The notes: a model not told the origin generated them from the sequence alone. DNA of 64,000 nt from Bacteroidales bacterium (GCA_016705005.1 JADIZB010000012.1:124001-188000); one strand, 5' to 3'; numbered from the stretch's first letter, positions 28,117 to 37,376 are shown. Made by a program: numbers and translations.

Positions 28117-28316
28117 AGTCTAAAGTAAAAGTAAAAAGTAAAAAGTAAAAAGTAAAAAGTGATGAGCTGAGCCGAAGCTTAAAAAGTAAAAGGTTTATAA
28201 CAAGAAGTAAATCAGTTTTGCAGATTGGAGGTCAGAAGTCGGAAGTCAGAAGCCGGAAGTCAGAAGTCAGAAAATTGAATCAGGAATTAGAAATTAGAAA
28301 TTAGAAATTAGAAATT
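28117..28316. repeat. Three different heptamer repeat families in one spacer
   Basis: The spacer between the cyclase and hydroxylase genes holds GTAAAAA units (28117-28160), GTCAGAA/GTCGGAA units (28231-28272) and TTAGAAA units (28286-28316). All have a 7-base period although the sequences differ. No gene seen in the 265-bp spacer. Confidence 0.87.
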
Positions 28317-28368
28317 AATCTCCCCTAGTCTCCAGCTCTCCTTGTCCTTAGGTCTCCATGTCCCTTCT

Positions 28369-28836
28369 TCAGTTCCCGGCTTTCCGTTTCTTCGCAAATT
28401 CCTCATAATAATACTTCATAGGTGCAATCAGAAATCCGTAGTTATAATGGGCATGCGGGTTATGGTGTTCCAGATGGGCCTTAACCGTCGCGCGCAGGTA
28501 ACGGTTCGAAAAGTTTTTCAGTAGCGGAATCCGCTGATGCACATATACATCATGAAACATGAAATAAGCGAATCCGTAAAGGAATATCCCGATGCCGGTG
28601 CTCAGCAGGTAACTGTCAGGTTTCATCACCCCGAAATAAATCAGGAGAATACTGGGTACGGCAAAAATAACCGCAAACACATCGTTCCACTCAACTTTGC
28701 GTCCATCCCTGACGTGGTGATCCTTATGCAGGATCCAAAGGAAACCGTGCATCACAAACTTGTGGGTAAACCATGCCATAAATTCCATAAAAAGGAAAGC
28801 GGCAATTACAATAAGAATATTCAGAAAAAGCTCCAT
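28369..28836 (-). CDS. crtZ: Beta-carotene hydroxylase, CrtZ type
   Basis: 155 residues, four membrane segments, and the four His clusters of di-iron membrane hydroxylases: HKFVMH, HKDHH, HDVYVH and HLEHHNPHAHYNYGF. It hydroxylates both rings of beta-carotene to zeaxanthin with oxygen. No ketolase (crtW) is in the cluster, so zeaxanthin is the likely product. The gene is separated from idi by ~100 bp and from the cyclase by the repeat spacer. Confidence 0.92.
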   Translation of the reverse strand: MELFLNILIVIAAFLFMEFMAWFTHKFVMHGFLWILHKDHHVRDGRKVEWNDVFAVIFAVPSILLIYFGVMKPDSYLLSTGIGIFLYGFAYFMFHDVYVHQRIPLLKNFSNRYLRATVKAHLEHHNPHAHYNYGFLIAPMKYYYEEFAKKRKAGN

Positions 28837-28938
28837 TTTAATCAGACAATTGATGGGTTAAACAGATTTACAATAGATTTACGGTATATAACAAATCAGA
28901 GTAAGGATTTGTTGATCAGGGCTTTATAATAATTTTAT

Positions 28939-29466
28939 CTACTTCTGTGAGGCAGACATGATGTACTGTTCAACCCGGTCGAAGGCGATTCTGAACCAGA
29001 TGGTGAACTTTTCAGGGTCTGCAGTCATTTCCTTCCTGATTTCCGGAACAGAAGCAAACCTGTATGAGGCGGCTTCTTCTGTATTTAATACCGGCAGTTT
29101 GCCGGATGTGCCGATAAAGACATGATCAAATTCATGTTCTGTGAGGTTGTTGTCAAATGCTGCCTTATAAACAAAGCTGAATACTTCCTGAAATTCACAG
29201 TCGAAACCCATCTCTTCCATCATCCTGCGGTGGGCCGCATCCGCAGTGGTTTCACCCGGACGGGGGTGGCTGCAGCAGGTATTGGTCCACAGGCCCGGTG
29301 AATGGTATTTTGAATGGGCCCGCTGCTGAAGCATCAGTTCACCTGCCGGATTGAAAATGAAAACGGAGAATGCGCGGTGAAGCACGGCCTCCCGGTGTGC
29401 CCGGATTTTTTCCATTACACCTGTTTCCTGGTCATTTTCATCCACGAGTATCACAAATTCTTCCAT
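28939..29466 (-). CDS. idi: Isopentenyl-diphosphate isomerase, type I
   Basis: 175 residues of the Nudix-fold IDI-1 family. The Cys and His metal site is in LWTNTCCSHPRPGE, and the Nudix-like stretch AAHRRMMEEMGF follows. It balances IPP and DMAPP for isoprenoid synthesis and feeds the carotenoid genes around it. It lies 5 bp after the preceding small gene, in the same operon. Confidence 0.93.
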   Translation of the reverse strand: MEEFVILVDENDQETGVMEKIRAHREAVLHRAFSVFIFNPAGELMLQQRAHSKYHSPGLWTNTCCSHPRPGETTADAAHRRMMEEMGFDCEFQEVFSFVYKAAFDNNLTEHEFDHVFIGTSGKLPVLNTEEAASYRFASVPEIRKEMTADPEKFTIWFRIAFDRVEQYIMSASQK

Positions 29467-29471
29467 AATTC

Positions 29472-30014
29472 TTATTCTGCTGTTAATGAAGCCTGCGTTA
29501 TCAGGTTTTTTTCACGTGCATTCAGCCTGTCTGAAGTGAGTAAAAATTCAAGCATCATGTCAAAAATCCGCTTATTTCGAACAGTTTTCCGCCCTTTGTC
29601 AAGGTTATCCACCAGAAATCGTTTGTCTTCTGCAATGTCCTGGTTATAATCCAGGAAAGAAGGTGCTTTGCTCTGGGTAGCAAACCTGAGGAACCTGATT
29701 TCAAAATTGCCCGGTTCTAGAAGCACGGCTTCGGCAATCAATGCTTTGCCCCGGCGAAAATAGCTAATTTTTTTGGCCGGGTTACCCAGGCATGCGGGCG
29801 AAGCAGCGGCTGATGCACCGTAATAGGCCTTCAACAGGGCATTTTCAGGTGGTTTTTTTTCAAATTCAGTACATAATTTTAGTGCATTGCAAACATCGTG
29901 GCGCATTCCGAACCAGGCTTCTCTGGCATAGTTGAGGCTGACTTCCCCGGCATCAGCAAAGCCGGCAGTTAAAATAAAAGTCAGGAATGAAAGATAACGG
30001 GCCGGCAGATTCAT
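29472..30014 (-). CDS. Conserved exported protein of the carotenoid operon, function unknown
   Basis: 180 residues with a weak signal peptide (SFLTFILTAGFADAG) and no known motif. It is translationally coupled to crtB (start overlaps its stop by 4 bp) and lies 5 bp before idi, so it is probably part of carotenoid synthesis, for example in membrane placement or export of the pigment. The mature part is all-alpha with regular charged residues, similar to a tetratricopeptide-like fold. I do not recognise the family. Confidence 0.7.
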   Translation of the reverse strand: MNLPARYLSFLTFILTAGFADAGEVSLNYAREAWFGMRHDVCNALKLCTEFEKKPPENALLKAYYGASAAASPACLGNPAKKISYFRRGKALIAEAVLLEPGNFEIRFLRFATQSKAPSFLDYNQDIAEDKRFLVDNLDKGRKTVRNKRIFDMMLEFLLTSDRLNAREKNLITQASLTAE

Positions 30015-30847
30015 AGTAAGTTGAGCTGATGTTTGATGTAAGAAGTTACCAGCAGTTTGTATTTGGTGCGGTTCGGTATTCTGATTCGTTCGCGCATGAT
30101 CTGCGATGACCGGGTTCGTTTGATTTTAAGGAACAGGTTATAAAAATAGACATAGGCCATGTATACACCGAAACGGGCACCGCGGGGCAAATTTCGTATG
30201 CCTTCGAGTCCGCTGGCAAAGTCACCGGCAATGTCATCCTCAATTTTCTGTTTGGTCTCATCATCGAACTTTTTCAGATCAATGTTGGGAAAATAGGAAC
30301 GTCCCAGTCCCTGGTAATCTGCCTTCAGATCCCTCAGAAAATTAATTTTCTGGAAAGCAGATCCAAGCTTCATGGCCGAAGGTTTCAGATTCTGGTAGCG
30401 TTCGGCATCGCCTTCGCAGAATACCCTGAGGCACATGAGCCCCACGACTTCGGCCGAACCGAGTATGTATTCCTCAAAGGCCGGCTGATCATATTCTATG
30501 TCGTGCAGGTCCATTTCCATGCTGTGAAGGAATTTTTCAATCAGCTCGTGTTCAATATTGTATTTGTTAACGGCCCACTGGAAGTTATTGAGAATGGGGT
30601 TCAGGCTGATTTTCTCTTCAATGGCCAGAAAGGTATCTGTTTTAAAACGGGCCAGCAGTTTAGCCTTGTCGAAATTGTGGAACGAGTCAACGATTTCATC
30701 AGCAAACCTTACAAAACCATAGATGGCATAGATAGGGTCATGGAACCTTTTGCTGAAGAACCTGATGCCCAGCGAAAAGGAGGTCGAATAAGCAACCGTG
30801 GTTAACTTGCTCGACTTCTTCGAAATCATATCAAACAGGTCTTTCAT
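30011..30847 (-). CDS. crtB: Phytoene synthase
   Basis: 278 residues of the squalene/phytoene synthase family. The first Asp-rich site is at 50-54 (FADEIVDSF) and the second at NFLRDLKADYQGLGRSYFP. It joins two geranylgeranyl diphosphate molecules to phytoene. Start overlaps the crtI stop by 4 bp and its stop overlaps the next start, indicating a tightly coupled operon. No geranylgeranyl diphosphate synthase gene is in the window. Confidence 0.94.
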   Translation of the reverse strand: MKDLFDMISKKSSKLTTVAYSTSFSLGIRFFSKRFHDPIYAIYGFVRFADEIVDSFHNFDKAKLLARFKTDTFLAIEEKISLNPILNNFQWAVNKYNIEHELIEKFLHSMEMDLHDIEYDQPAFEEYILGSAEVVGLMCLRVFCEGDAERYQNLKPSAMKLGSAFQKINFLRDLKADYQGLGRSYFPNIDLKKFDDETKQKIEDDIAGDFASGLEGIRNLPRGARFGVYMAYVYFYNLFLKIKRTRSSQIMRERIRIPNRTKYKLLVTSYIKHQLNLL

Positions 30848-32334
30848 ATCGAAGCAGTTTTACTGAGTTTATAAATTTCTTCTGCTGCCATCTGGCCCGA
30901 TATAATGGCCGGTGGAACTCCGGGGCCGGGGACTGTGAGCTGGCCTGCATACATCAGGTTCCTGACTTTCGGATTTTTCATGGATGGCTTCAGAAATGCA
31001 GTCTGCATTAAAGTATTGGCAAGCCCGTAAGCATTGCCTTTATATGCATGGTAGTCGTTTTCGAAATCCCTGTGGGCATAGCTCTTTAAATATACCAGTT
31101 TGTCTTTAAGTTGTTGTCCGGTGTAGCGTTCAAGCCTGTTCAAAGCCATCTGAAGATAATGGCTGCGGATTTCGTCAGTGTCTTCCAGCCCCGGTGCAAC
31201 CGGAATCAGTATGAAAACATTCTCATGACCTTCAGGTGCAACGCTGCTGTCGGTTTTTGATGTACAACTGATATAAATGGAAGGATTGCCCGGCCAGGAA
31301 GGACTTTTATAAATAGATTCAGCATGTTCCCTGAAATCTTCATCAAACAGAAGGGTATGATGGTTGAGTTCTGGTATACGGGTGTTGAAGCCCATAAAGA
31401 AAATGAGTGATGAAGGTGAAAGAACGCGTTTATCCCAGTATTTGCCGGAATATTTCCGGTGGGTGAGGGGAAGCAGCTGCTGTTCAAAATGGTGATAATC
31501 GCCGGAGGCAATCACGAAATCTGCTTCATATGTTTCATCTGCAGTGGATAGTGAGACAATCCGGTTGTTTTCTGTTCCGACATCTATGACTTCAGCATTA
31601 TAGATAAACCTGACCCCCTGTTCACGGGCAAGGTTTTCCATTGCTTCAACAACTTTATACATCCCACCCCTGGGGTACCAGGTGCCCTGGACCATATCGC
31701 TGTAGTTCATGAGGCTATAAAGGGCAGGGGTTGTTTCGGCGGTTCCACCGAGGAAGAGAACCGGAAACTCAAGCATCCGCCTGATTCTTTCGCTTTTAAA
31801 GTATCGCCGTGTGTAAGAACCGAATGAACTGAACATATTCAGTTTCAGTCCGGCCTTAAGTATCTCCCACGACATATATTCTGTCACCGAGTGACTGGGC
31901 TTTCTGACAAACCTGCCCATGCCTGTCTTGTACTTATACGCTGATTCAGACAGGAATTTTTTAAGATTGGCTGAACTACCTGGTTCAATTGTCTCATACA
32001 GACTGTAAATGCCTTCAATCGATGCCGGAAGAACTACATCATCATCCTTCCCGAAACTGATTTTATAGGAGGGGTCAAGTCGGTCGAGCGTATAATAATC
32101 GGAGACTTTTTTATTGAATGAAGCAAAATAATCCTCAAAGACCTCCGGCATCCAGTACCAGCTGGGTCCCATATCAAAGGTAAATCCTTCGCTGCTGAAC
32201 TGTCTGGCACGCCCTCCGGGCGTACTGTTTTTTTCGAGAACAGTCACCTCAAAGCCTTTTGCCGCAAGGCTGGCAGAAGCCGATAAGCCTGAAAAGCCCG
32301 CCCCGATAACAATAACCTTTTTTTTGTTTCCCAT
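30844..32334 (-). CDS. crtI: Phytoene desaturase
   Basis: 496 residues. The N-terminal FAD-binding GxGxxG (VIGAGFSGLSA at about 9-19) with the following acidic end of strand 2, and the C-terminal CrtI signature (YAGQLTVPGPGVPPAIISGQMAAEEI). It turns phytoene into lycopene using FAD. First gene of the carotenoid operon. Upstream DNA to the divergent LytTR gene is ~375 bp. Confidence 0.95.
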   Translation of the reverse strand: MGNKKKVIVIGAGFSGLSASASLAAKGFEVTVLEKNSTPGGRARQFSSEGFTFDMGPSWYWMPEVFEDYFASFNKKVSDYYTLDRLDPSYKISFGKDDDVVLPASIEGIYSLYETIEPGSSANLKKFLSESAYKYKTGMGRFVRKPSHSVTEYMSWEILKAGLKLNMFSSFGSYTRRYFKSERIRRMLEFPVLFLGGTAETTPALYSLMNYSDMVQGTWYPRGGMYKVVEAMENLAREQGVRFIYNAEVIDVGTENNRIVSLSTADETYEADFVIASGDYHHFEQQLLPLTHRKYSGKYWDKRVLSPSSLIFFMGFNTRIPELNHHTLLFDEDFREHAESIYKSPSWPGNPSIYISCTSKTDSSVAPEGHENVFILIPVAPGLEDTDEIRSHYLQMALNRLERYTGQQLKDKLVYLKSYAHRDFENDYHAYKGNAYGLANTLMQTAFLKPSMKNPKVRNLMYAGQLTVPGPGVPPAIISGQMAAEEIYKLSKTASI

Positions 32335-32701
32335 ATTAACCCTGGTGAAATTCTAAGCAATCGAATGATGAATTAACAAGCACTTCCGATGATTTGTTTA
32401 GTCTTTGTTAAAATTAATTAAACATAAATGGTTGGTCGTTAAATTTATCGGAACTATATGTTTTCATTCTGAAAGTGGAGAGGAGTATAGTAATCAGTTG
32501 CGTTAGGTTGCAATGGATAAACCTGTAAATAGCTTCGTGAACTGAAGGTTTGGGTTAAGGGAATGGCCTGTGGCTGAAATGAAGTTTTTATTAAATTTTT
32601 CATTTTATATGTACAACGAAGGTCTATGCAAGAATTAGAGATAATATATTGAATATCAGAAAATAACTACTTAAAATATTTTTTTTCAGCCATTTTTTTT
32701 A
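32335..32701. other. Divergent promoter region of the crt operon and the LytTR regulator
   Basis: About 370 bp, AT-rich. On the minus strand a TATGTTTA-like box ~80-90 bp upstream of crtI is a possible -7. An inverted pair GTTTA...TAAAC around 32396-32424 might be an operator, but this is weak. No gene seen. Confidence 0.5.
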
Positions 32702-32709
32702 TATATTTG
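32702..32709 (+). promoter_or_regulatory. Possible -7 element abutting the LytTR regulator start
   Basis: TATATTTG ends one base before the annotated ATG at 32711. A transcript from it would start inside the gene, so either the true start lies downstream (GTG codon near 32726) or the match is accidental. Confidence 0.35.
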
Positions 32710-32710
32710 T

Positions 32711-33469
32711 ATGAAAACCCTGAAGGTGTTGAGGGCCGTAGTAATTGATGATGATTCTGCAGTTTACAGACTCATAAAGAGGGCTGTTGAGAACCATTGT
32801 CCTGATATTTCCGTGGTGGCAAAAGCTACAGGGGTCGTTGAAGGTATCAGGGTGATCAATGATTATGCGCCTGATCTGGTTTTCCTGGATATCCTGATGG
32901 CAGACGGCAACGGATTCGACCTGATTGAGCATTTTTACAAACCCGGCTTCAAGGTCATATTGATCTCAGGTTTTAATGAGTATGCGTTGAAGGGCTATAA
33001 GTTCAACGCAATCGATTACATCATGAAACCCATCCGCGAAGATGAGCTGATCAGGGCAATCAACAAGGCAGTTGAACATATCAGGGATGATAACAGGGCA
33101 AAGTTGGTTCATTCAGGCGATGAATCAGAAACGATTCGGAATCATCATAAAATAATCCTCAGAACCCTTGACCAGATACATATTATCAACACCTCCGACA
33201 TCCTGCATATAGAAGCTGACAGGAACTATTCAACACTTTTTCTGGAAGAAGGCCGGAAGCTTGTAGTATCAAGACCAATCAAAGAATTTGAGGATGCCTT
33301 GTCAGATAGAGGATTTCACCGTATCCATAAATCGCACATCATCAATATTAATAAGGTCAGTTTCTTCAACAGACCCGAGGGAGGTACGGTTGTTCTGAAG
33401 GATGGCTCCATCGTTCCTGTGGCATCGCGGAAAAGAGATTTTCTGATCAGTCTTTTCAATAACCTTTAG
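32711..33469 (+). CDS. LytTR-type response regulator
   Basis: 252 residues: an N-terminal receiver (IDDD at 12-15, phospho-acceptor Asp60 in DLVFLDIL, conserved Lys in IMKPI) and a C-terminal LytTR DNA-binding domain from about residue 145 (IIRTLDQIHIINTSDILHIEADRNYST...). Such regulators act with LytS/YehU-like kinases, none of which is adjacent. It is divergent from the crt operon and upstream of the T9SS gene, either of which it might control. The start is uncertain (see the promoter note). Confidence 0.92.
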   Translation: MKTLKVLRAVVIDDDSAVYRLIKRAVENHCPDISVVAKATGVVEGIRVINDYAPDLVFLDILMADGNGFDLIEHFYKPGFKVILISGFNEYALKGYKFNAIDYIMKPIREDELIRAINKAVEHIRDDNRAKLVHSGDESETIRNHHKIILRTLDQIHIINTSDILHIEADRNYSTLFLEEGRKLVVSRPIKEFEDALSDRGFHRIHKSHIININKVSFFNRPEGGTVVLKDGSIVPVASRKRDFLISLFNNL

Positions 33470-33705
33470 CCTTTTAAATTTCCGGAAAATCTGTGCATCG
33501 CACAGTTTCTTCATGACAGACCTTAATTGCTGAAAATCCGGTAAGTTTCTGAATCCATTTCATAGGCCTGACCGTATGAATCCGGTTTCAGGCGTTAAAT
33601 CATCCATGGCGTGCATTTATACATCTGTTCCCTGCGTTCATCCATCTCATTCATCCATAGCTTCCGTAACCTTTAACTTTATATTTCCATAAAAGCGGAG
33701 GTATT

Positions 33706-36441
33706 ATGAAAGCAAAAAAATTACTGATTTTTCTGAATGCGGTATGTAGCCTGACATGCGTTGCAACCGTCGGATTGTCGCAATCCCAGATCCAGATAAC
33801 AGGTCTGGCAGGTGATAATCAGGGGATGGCTTTCTGGAACACAGCTGGTGTAGGAGCAGAGCCTATGGCCTCAGGGCATGTGATACCCTGGGCTGGTTAT
33901 GGTGAAATGCCTTATTACGGGGCATCACGTGATTATATACTGCCTGAGGGGTCAAAAGACCCGGATTTGCCAGCAGGTTTCCACTTTACCGGGGAAATGA
34001 CCGGATTTCCGTTGTTCTCAGCGGCCCTGAATGCAGCAGGATATTTTCCGGAGGATGTCACTACAATTTGCGGCCTGTCAAGTCTTGGCAGTGATATCGG
34101 TGGTGATGACTGGTTTGTTCTCGGAAATAGCCATTACACCAACTATTATGGTATGAATTGTACTTTCATGCTTTCCGGTTATCCACTCTTTACCTGTGTA
34201 TTTCCATACCAGGTGGCTTATTTTTCAATTGGGGATTACCTGACGCAATGGGAAAGCAGTTTTGCCCGTGTTTCCATAGCGCAGGTATCAGTGCCGCCAT
34301 CGATTTCTGAGATTGCAGAAGCTTTTATCCTCGACGTGGGTAACCGGGAGATAAGGTTACGGATGCAGCTGACACCTGTCGGAGAGTTTTTATTTGAAAA
34401 CGGGAGAAGAGGCATTTACTGCAATACTTCAGGAATACTGGAAACAGGGAAACCGAAACTTGCTTTATCCGGGTTGCTTGATGAGCACCTGGGGTTCGCA
34501 GCATGGAATGCCGATGGGTCAGGTCCCGAGCCCAAACGAACCGGTCATGCACTTCCGGAATGTCAGGCATTTTACTACCTTGCTTCCAGGGATTACGACC
34601 AGATTGATCCTGATCCCGAGGCTGGACTGGCGGGTATTGTCGGCGAAGGAACCGATGGTTTTTTTAACCTGAAACTACAACTTGCCTACAGAGGATTTTC
34701 TTTTGATAAGCTGGCATTATCAATGGACTTGTCTGATATTGAGGAAGATATTGAGAGCGAGGACTGGAGTATTACCGGCGATTTTAACTCAAGCAATTAT
34801 TATCATTCCCGGATCAGGGTCAGGCTCAACGGTCAGCCCCTTTTCGGTTTGGTTTTCGACACACTTTTTACTGTGATTAACCTTTCAGAGTCAACCCCGT
34901 CGCGAAGCATCGGTTCATCAATGGCCTATGTGTACGATGCCTCTGCTGAGAGCTCCTACGGGGTAAGAATGGTTGCAAAATCCTTATTCAGGGATCTGGC
35001 TGAAAGACAAATGGCTGTTGATATCGTCAGCAGTATGGCATCGGCTGGTATAATAAATGAAGAAGGCCGGTGCGGTGCTTTCTGGCAGGTTAATGAAGGA
35101 GAATTGAGTGCAGCGGATGGTCCCGGTACCATTATAGCTGAAGGTGATGTTGCAGGGACCTGGGGTGCCGCCGGACATCCTTATTACATAAAAGGTGAAG
35201 TGACCATTCCCGACGGACAGACCCTGATCATTGAACCCGGGGTTTGGGTCAAGTTTACCGACAGGTACCGGTTTAATGTCAAAGGAAGAATACTTGCAGA
35301 GGGTACCGGGGAAAACACAGGCGGTATTGTTTTTACTGCAGCCAATCCTGACAGGGGCTGGGGACACCTTGTAATGGACGATATTGCTAATACCAACGGA
35401 CAGTCGCGGCTTGTAAACTGCCTTTTCGAAAAAGGTTTCGCAGCTGTAGAGCCCGAGGTCAAAGGCAGTGGAGCTGTTTCTATCAGAAATTCGAACAATA
35501 TTGTGATCAGTCATTGTATTTTCCGTGAGAATGAGGGAAGGATTGAAATCGGACAAAGGCCAAACGGAGGTGCAATAGGCATGAGCAACAGCAGTCCCTT
35601 CATCAGTCATTCTGTATTTTATGGCAATAAGGCCATGTACGGGGGGGCCATTGATATGGACCAGAATTCTTCACCCGCGATCAACCGATGTCTTTTTTAT
35701 GACAACGAGGCTGTCGTCTGCGGAGGCGCACTGGTGATCAACAAACAAAGCAATCCGACCCTGATCAACAATACCATGGTAAATAACTCCACCCATCATT
35801 TCGGGGGCGGAATCATTGCAGCCGATAACTCGAATCCGGTGCTGGTCAACAATCTCCTCTGGGGAAATACAGCCCCGGTGGGGAGTCAGATCAGCGTTAA
35901 AACAGCAGATTGCAATGTGTTTATGTCATACTGTGATGTGCAATACGGATTAAAGGATATCCAGCCTTACGGAATAGGTAATGGAACCTTTACTGAGTGT
36001 TTTATAACGGATCCGCTTTTTATTGATGCACCGGCAGATATTTTTATGCTCGACAGCATCAGACCCTCGGTGTGTATTGATGCCGGAGATCCCTATCTGC
36101 CGCCTGACCCTGATGGCTCAAGGTCCGACATAGGCGTATACTGCCAAACCATTGCAGGCATAACAACGAGCCAGCCCATCGCCTTCCGGGAAGTGAAGTT
36201 TAGTCCTAATCCTTTTACCGATTTTACAAGTATCACTTTTGCGCTTCCCGAAAACACCAGGGCAGAGGTTGATATATACAATGCACTTGGTAACAGGGTT
36301 GCAAAACCTGAGATTATGCCAGGAGTGCCCGGTGAATACAGATTGGTATGGAAAGCAGGAGGATTCCCTGAAGGTATATACATGATCAGGATCAGATGCG
36401 GAAACGATGAAATCATACGTAAAGTATTAAAAGTTCATTGA
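33706..36441 (+). CDS. T9SS cargo protein: duplicated N-terminal module, beta-helix and sorting domain
   Basis: 911 residues preceded by a strong GGAGG ribosome site 5 bp before the ATG, unusual for Bacteroidota. Order: a signal peptide; two ~200-residue modules sharing a signature near their start (GMAFWNTAGVGAEP around 42 and GFAAWNADGSGPEP near 265, each followed ~25 residues later by SRDY); a right-handed beta-helix (repeated G.I..N.....I..C.F..N from ~470 to 760); and a C-terminal T9SS sorting domain (~830-911, FSPNPFTDFTSITF...GEYRLVWKA). It would be exported and tied to the surface. The module repeated at the N-terminus is not one I recognise. Confidence 0.85.
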   Translation: MKAKKLLIFLNAVCSLTCVATVGLSQSQIQITGLAGDNQGMAFWNTAGVGAEPMASGHVIPWAGYGEMPYYGASRDYILPEGSKDPDLPAGFHFTGEMTGFPLFSAALNAAGYFPEDVTTICGLSSLGSDIGGDDWFVLGNSHYTNYYGMNCTFMLSGYPLFTCVFPYQVAYFSIGDYLTQWESSFARVSIAQVSVPPSISEIAEAFILDVGNREIRLRMQLTPVGEFLFENGRRGIYCNTSGILETGKPKLALSGLLDEHLGFAAWNADGSGPEPKRTGHALPECQAFYYLASRDYDQIDPDPEAGLAGIVGEGTDGFFNLKLQLAYRGFSFDKLALSMDLSDIEEDIESEDWSITGDFNSSNYYHSRIRVRLNGQPLFGLVFDTLFTVINLSESTPSRSIGSSMAYVYDASAESSYGVRMVAKSLFRDLAERQMAVDIVSSMASAGIINEEGRCGAFWQVNEGELSAADGPGTIIAEGDVAGTWGAAGHPYYIKGEVTIPDGQTLIIEPGVWVKFTDRYRFNVKGRILAEGTGENTGGIVFTAANPDRGWGHLVMDDIANTNGQSRLVNCLFEKGFAAVEPEVKGSGAVSIRNSNNIVISHCIFRENEGRIEIGQRPNGGAIGMSNSSPFISHSVFYGNKAMYGGAIDMDQNSSPAINRCLFYDNEAVVCGGALVINKQSNPTLINNTMVNNSTHHFGGGIIAADNSNPVLVNNLLWGNTAPVGSQISVKTADCNVFMSYCDVQYGLKDIQPYGIGNGTFTECFITDPLFIDAPADIFMLDSIRPSVCIDAGDPYLPPDPDGSRSDIGVYCQTIAGITTSQPIAFREVKFSPNPFTDFTSITFALPENTRAEVDIYNALGNRVAKPEIMPGVPGEYRLVWKAGGFPEGIYMIRIRCGNDEIIRKVLKVH

Positions 36442-36457
36442 CATTTCCACCGCAGGT

Positions 36458-36494
36458 ACCCGGCCTGCCTCATACAGGAGGCTGGCCGGGTTTC
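36458..36494 (+). terminator. Hairpin after the T9SS gene
   Basis: ACCCGGCC / GGCCGGGT stem with an 18-base loop and only three following T. A weak terminator or mRNA 3' end. Confidence 0.5.
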
Positions 36495-36530
36495 CGGTGT
36501 CTTAAAGTAACAGATAAAAATTCTGAGATT

Positions 36531-37049
36531 ATGAAATGGTTACTGGTTTTCCTGTTGATTATTTTGGCCACCTTCAGGTTGATGGCTCAGTTTGAAACCT
36601 TTAGCAGAACCAACCTGCGTGACCTTAATGGAAATCTGGTGTTGATGTCTGCAGTTGTTAAAACAGGGCACCCATTGGTTATGGTCTTCTGGAAATCAGG
36701 AAATTCAAGATGTTGTGAAAATCTGGAATCTATCCAATCAGCATGGATGAATAACCTGAAAGAAAAGGGCGTGAATTTTATTGCCATTTGCGAAGATTGT
36801 TCAGGTTCATGGGCTCATGTGAAGCCCATTGTTAAGGCCAATGGCTGGGATTTTGATGTGTTCATTGATGTGAACGGTGATCTGAAAAGGGCATTGTGCG
36901 TGACAACAACCCCATCAACACTGCTTTTTGACGGAGATATGATTCTTATATGCAGGCATCCTGGCTGGTGTTCCGGTAGTGAAGATTTGTTGTGTGAAAA
37001 AATTCTGGGCCATTTGGATGCCATGAATGCAGCGGTTCCCCCGCAATGA
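36531..37049 (+). CDS. Thioredoxin-fold (TlpA/AhpC-like) exported protein without CXXC
   Basis: 172 residues. The ATG at 36531 opens a clear signal peptide (WLLVFLLIILATFRLMAQ). The thioredoxin fold is shown by the MVFWKSG active-site strand and cis-Pro128 in TTTPST. Where a normal protein has CxxC, this one reads N58-S-R-C61-C62: the first Cys is replaced, and a neighbouring CC is present. That argues against a simple disulfide oxidoreductase and for a modified or non-redox role. It follows the T9SS gene after a weak hairpin and may depend on the same promoter. Confidence 0.8.
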   Translation: MKWLLVFLLIILATFRLMAQFETFSRTNLRDLNGNLVLMSAVVKTGHPLVMVFWKSGNSRCCENLESIQSAWMNNLKEKGVNFIAICEDCSGSWAHVKPIVKANGWDFDVFIDVNGDLKRALCVTTTPSTLLFDGDMILICRHPGWCSGSEDLLCEKILGHLDAMNAAVPPQ

Positions 37050-37126
37050 TATTTATTCCGGTTCCGGTTTGCCCAGCGGTAGTTCTGATATTTGCTTGCA
37101 GGGGAATTAAGATGTCGGAATGTTAC

Positions 37127-37164
37127 ATTCCGTCCCGGTAAAATACCGGGGCGGAATTTTTTTT
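37127..37164 (+). terminator. Terminator after the thioredoxin-like gene
   Basis: A 14-bp stem (ATTCCGTCCCGGTA / TACCGGGGCGGAAT, with a G-T pair) is followed by eight T, about 80 bp past the stop. Confidence 0.85.
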
Positions 37165-37312
37165 CATGCATGGGTGTAGCTGTTTTCTAAAACCTTACTT
37201 TTGCATTCCTTTCTATCCGGGTCGTAGTGTACGGGCTAACATCCTGATTTGCTTGCGTAAAGCCCGGAAAGAGGATGTCGCAGAAAAATTGTGAGAAAAA
37301 ATGTTTAAATGG

Positions 37313-37343
37313 TTGCGCATATTAAAATAAAGTTCTATTTTTG
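37313..37343 (+). promoter_or_regulatory. Bacteroidota promoter of rpsO
   Basis: TTG (37313-37315) and TATTTTTG (37336-37343) are 20 bp apart, fitting the TTG-N19/20-TAnnTTTG pattern, 33 bp before the rpsO ATG. Confidence 0.75.
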
Positions 37344-37376
37344 CAGCCCGTTTCAAAAGATACAAATTTTTTTATC

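Noticed and set aside
32396..32424. GTTTA...TAAAC as an operator for carotenoid control
   Set aside because: Only 5 bp per arm in AT-rich DNA, expected by chance; no CarH/LitR-type regulator gene nearby.
34984..35610. 208-residue minus-strand frame inside the T9SS gene
   Set aside because: Antisense to the beta-helix repeats; a by-product of their periodic codons.
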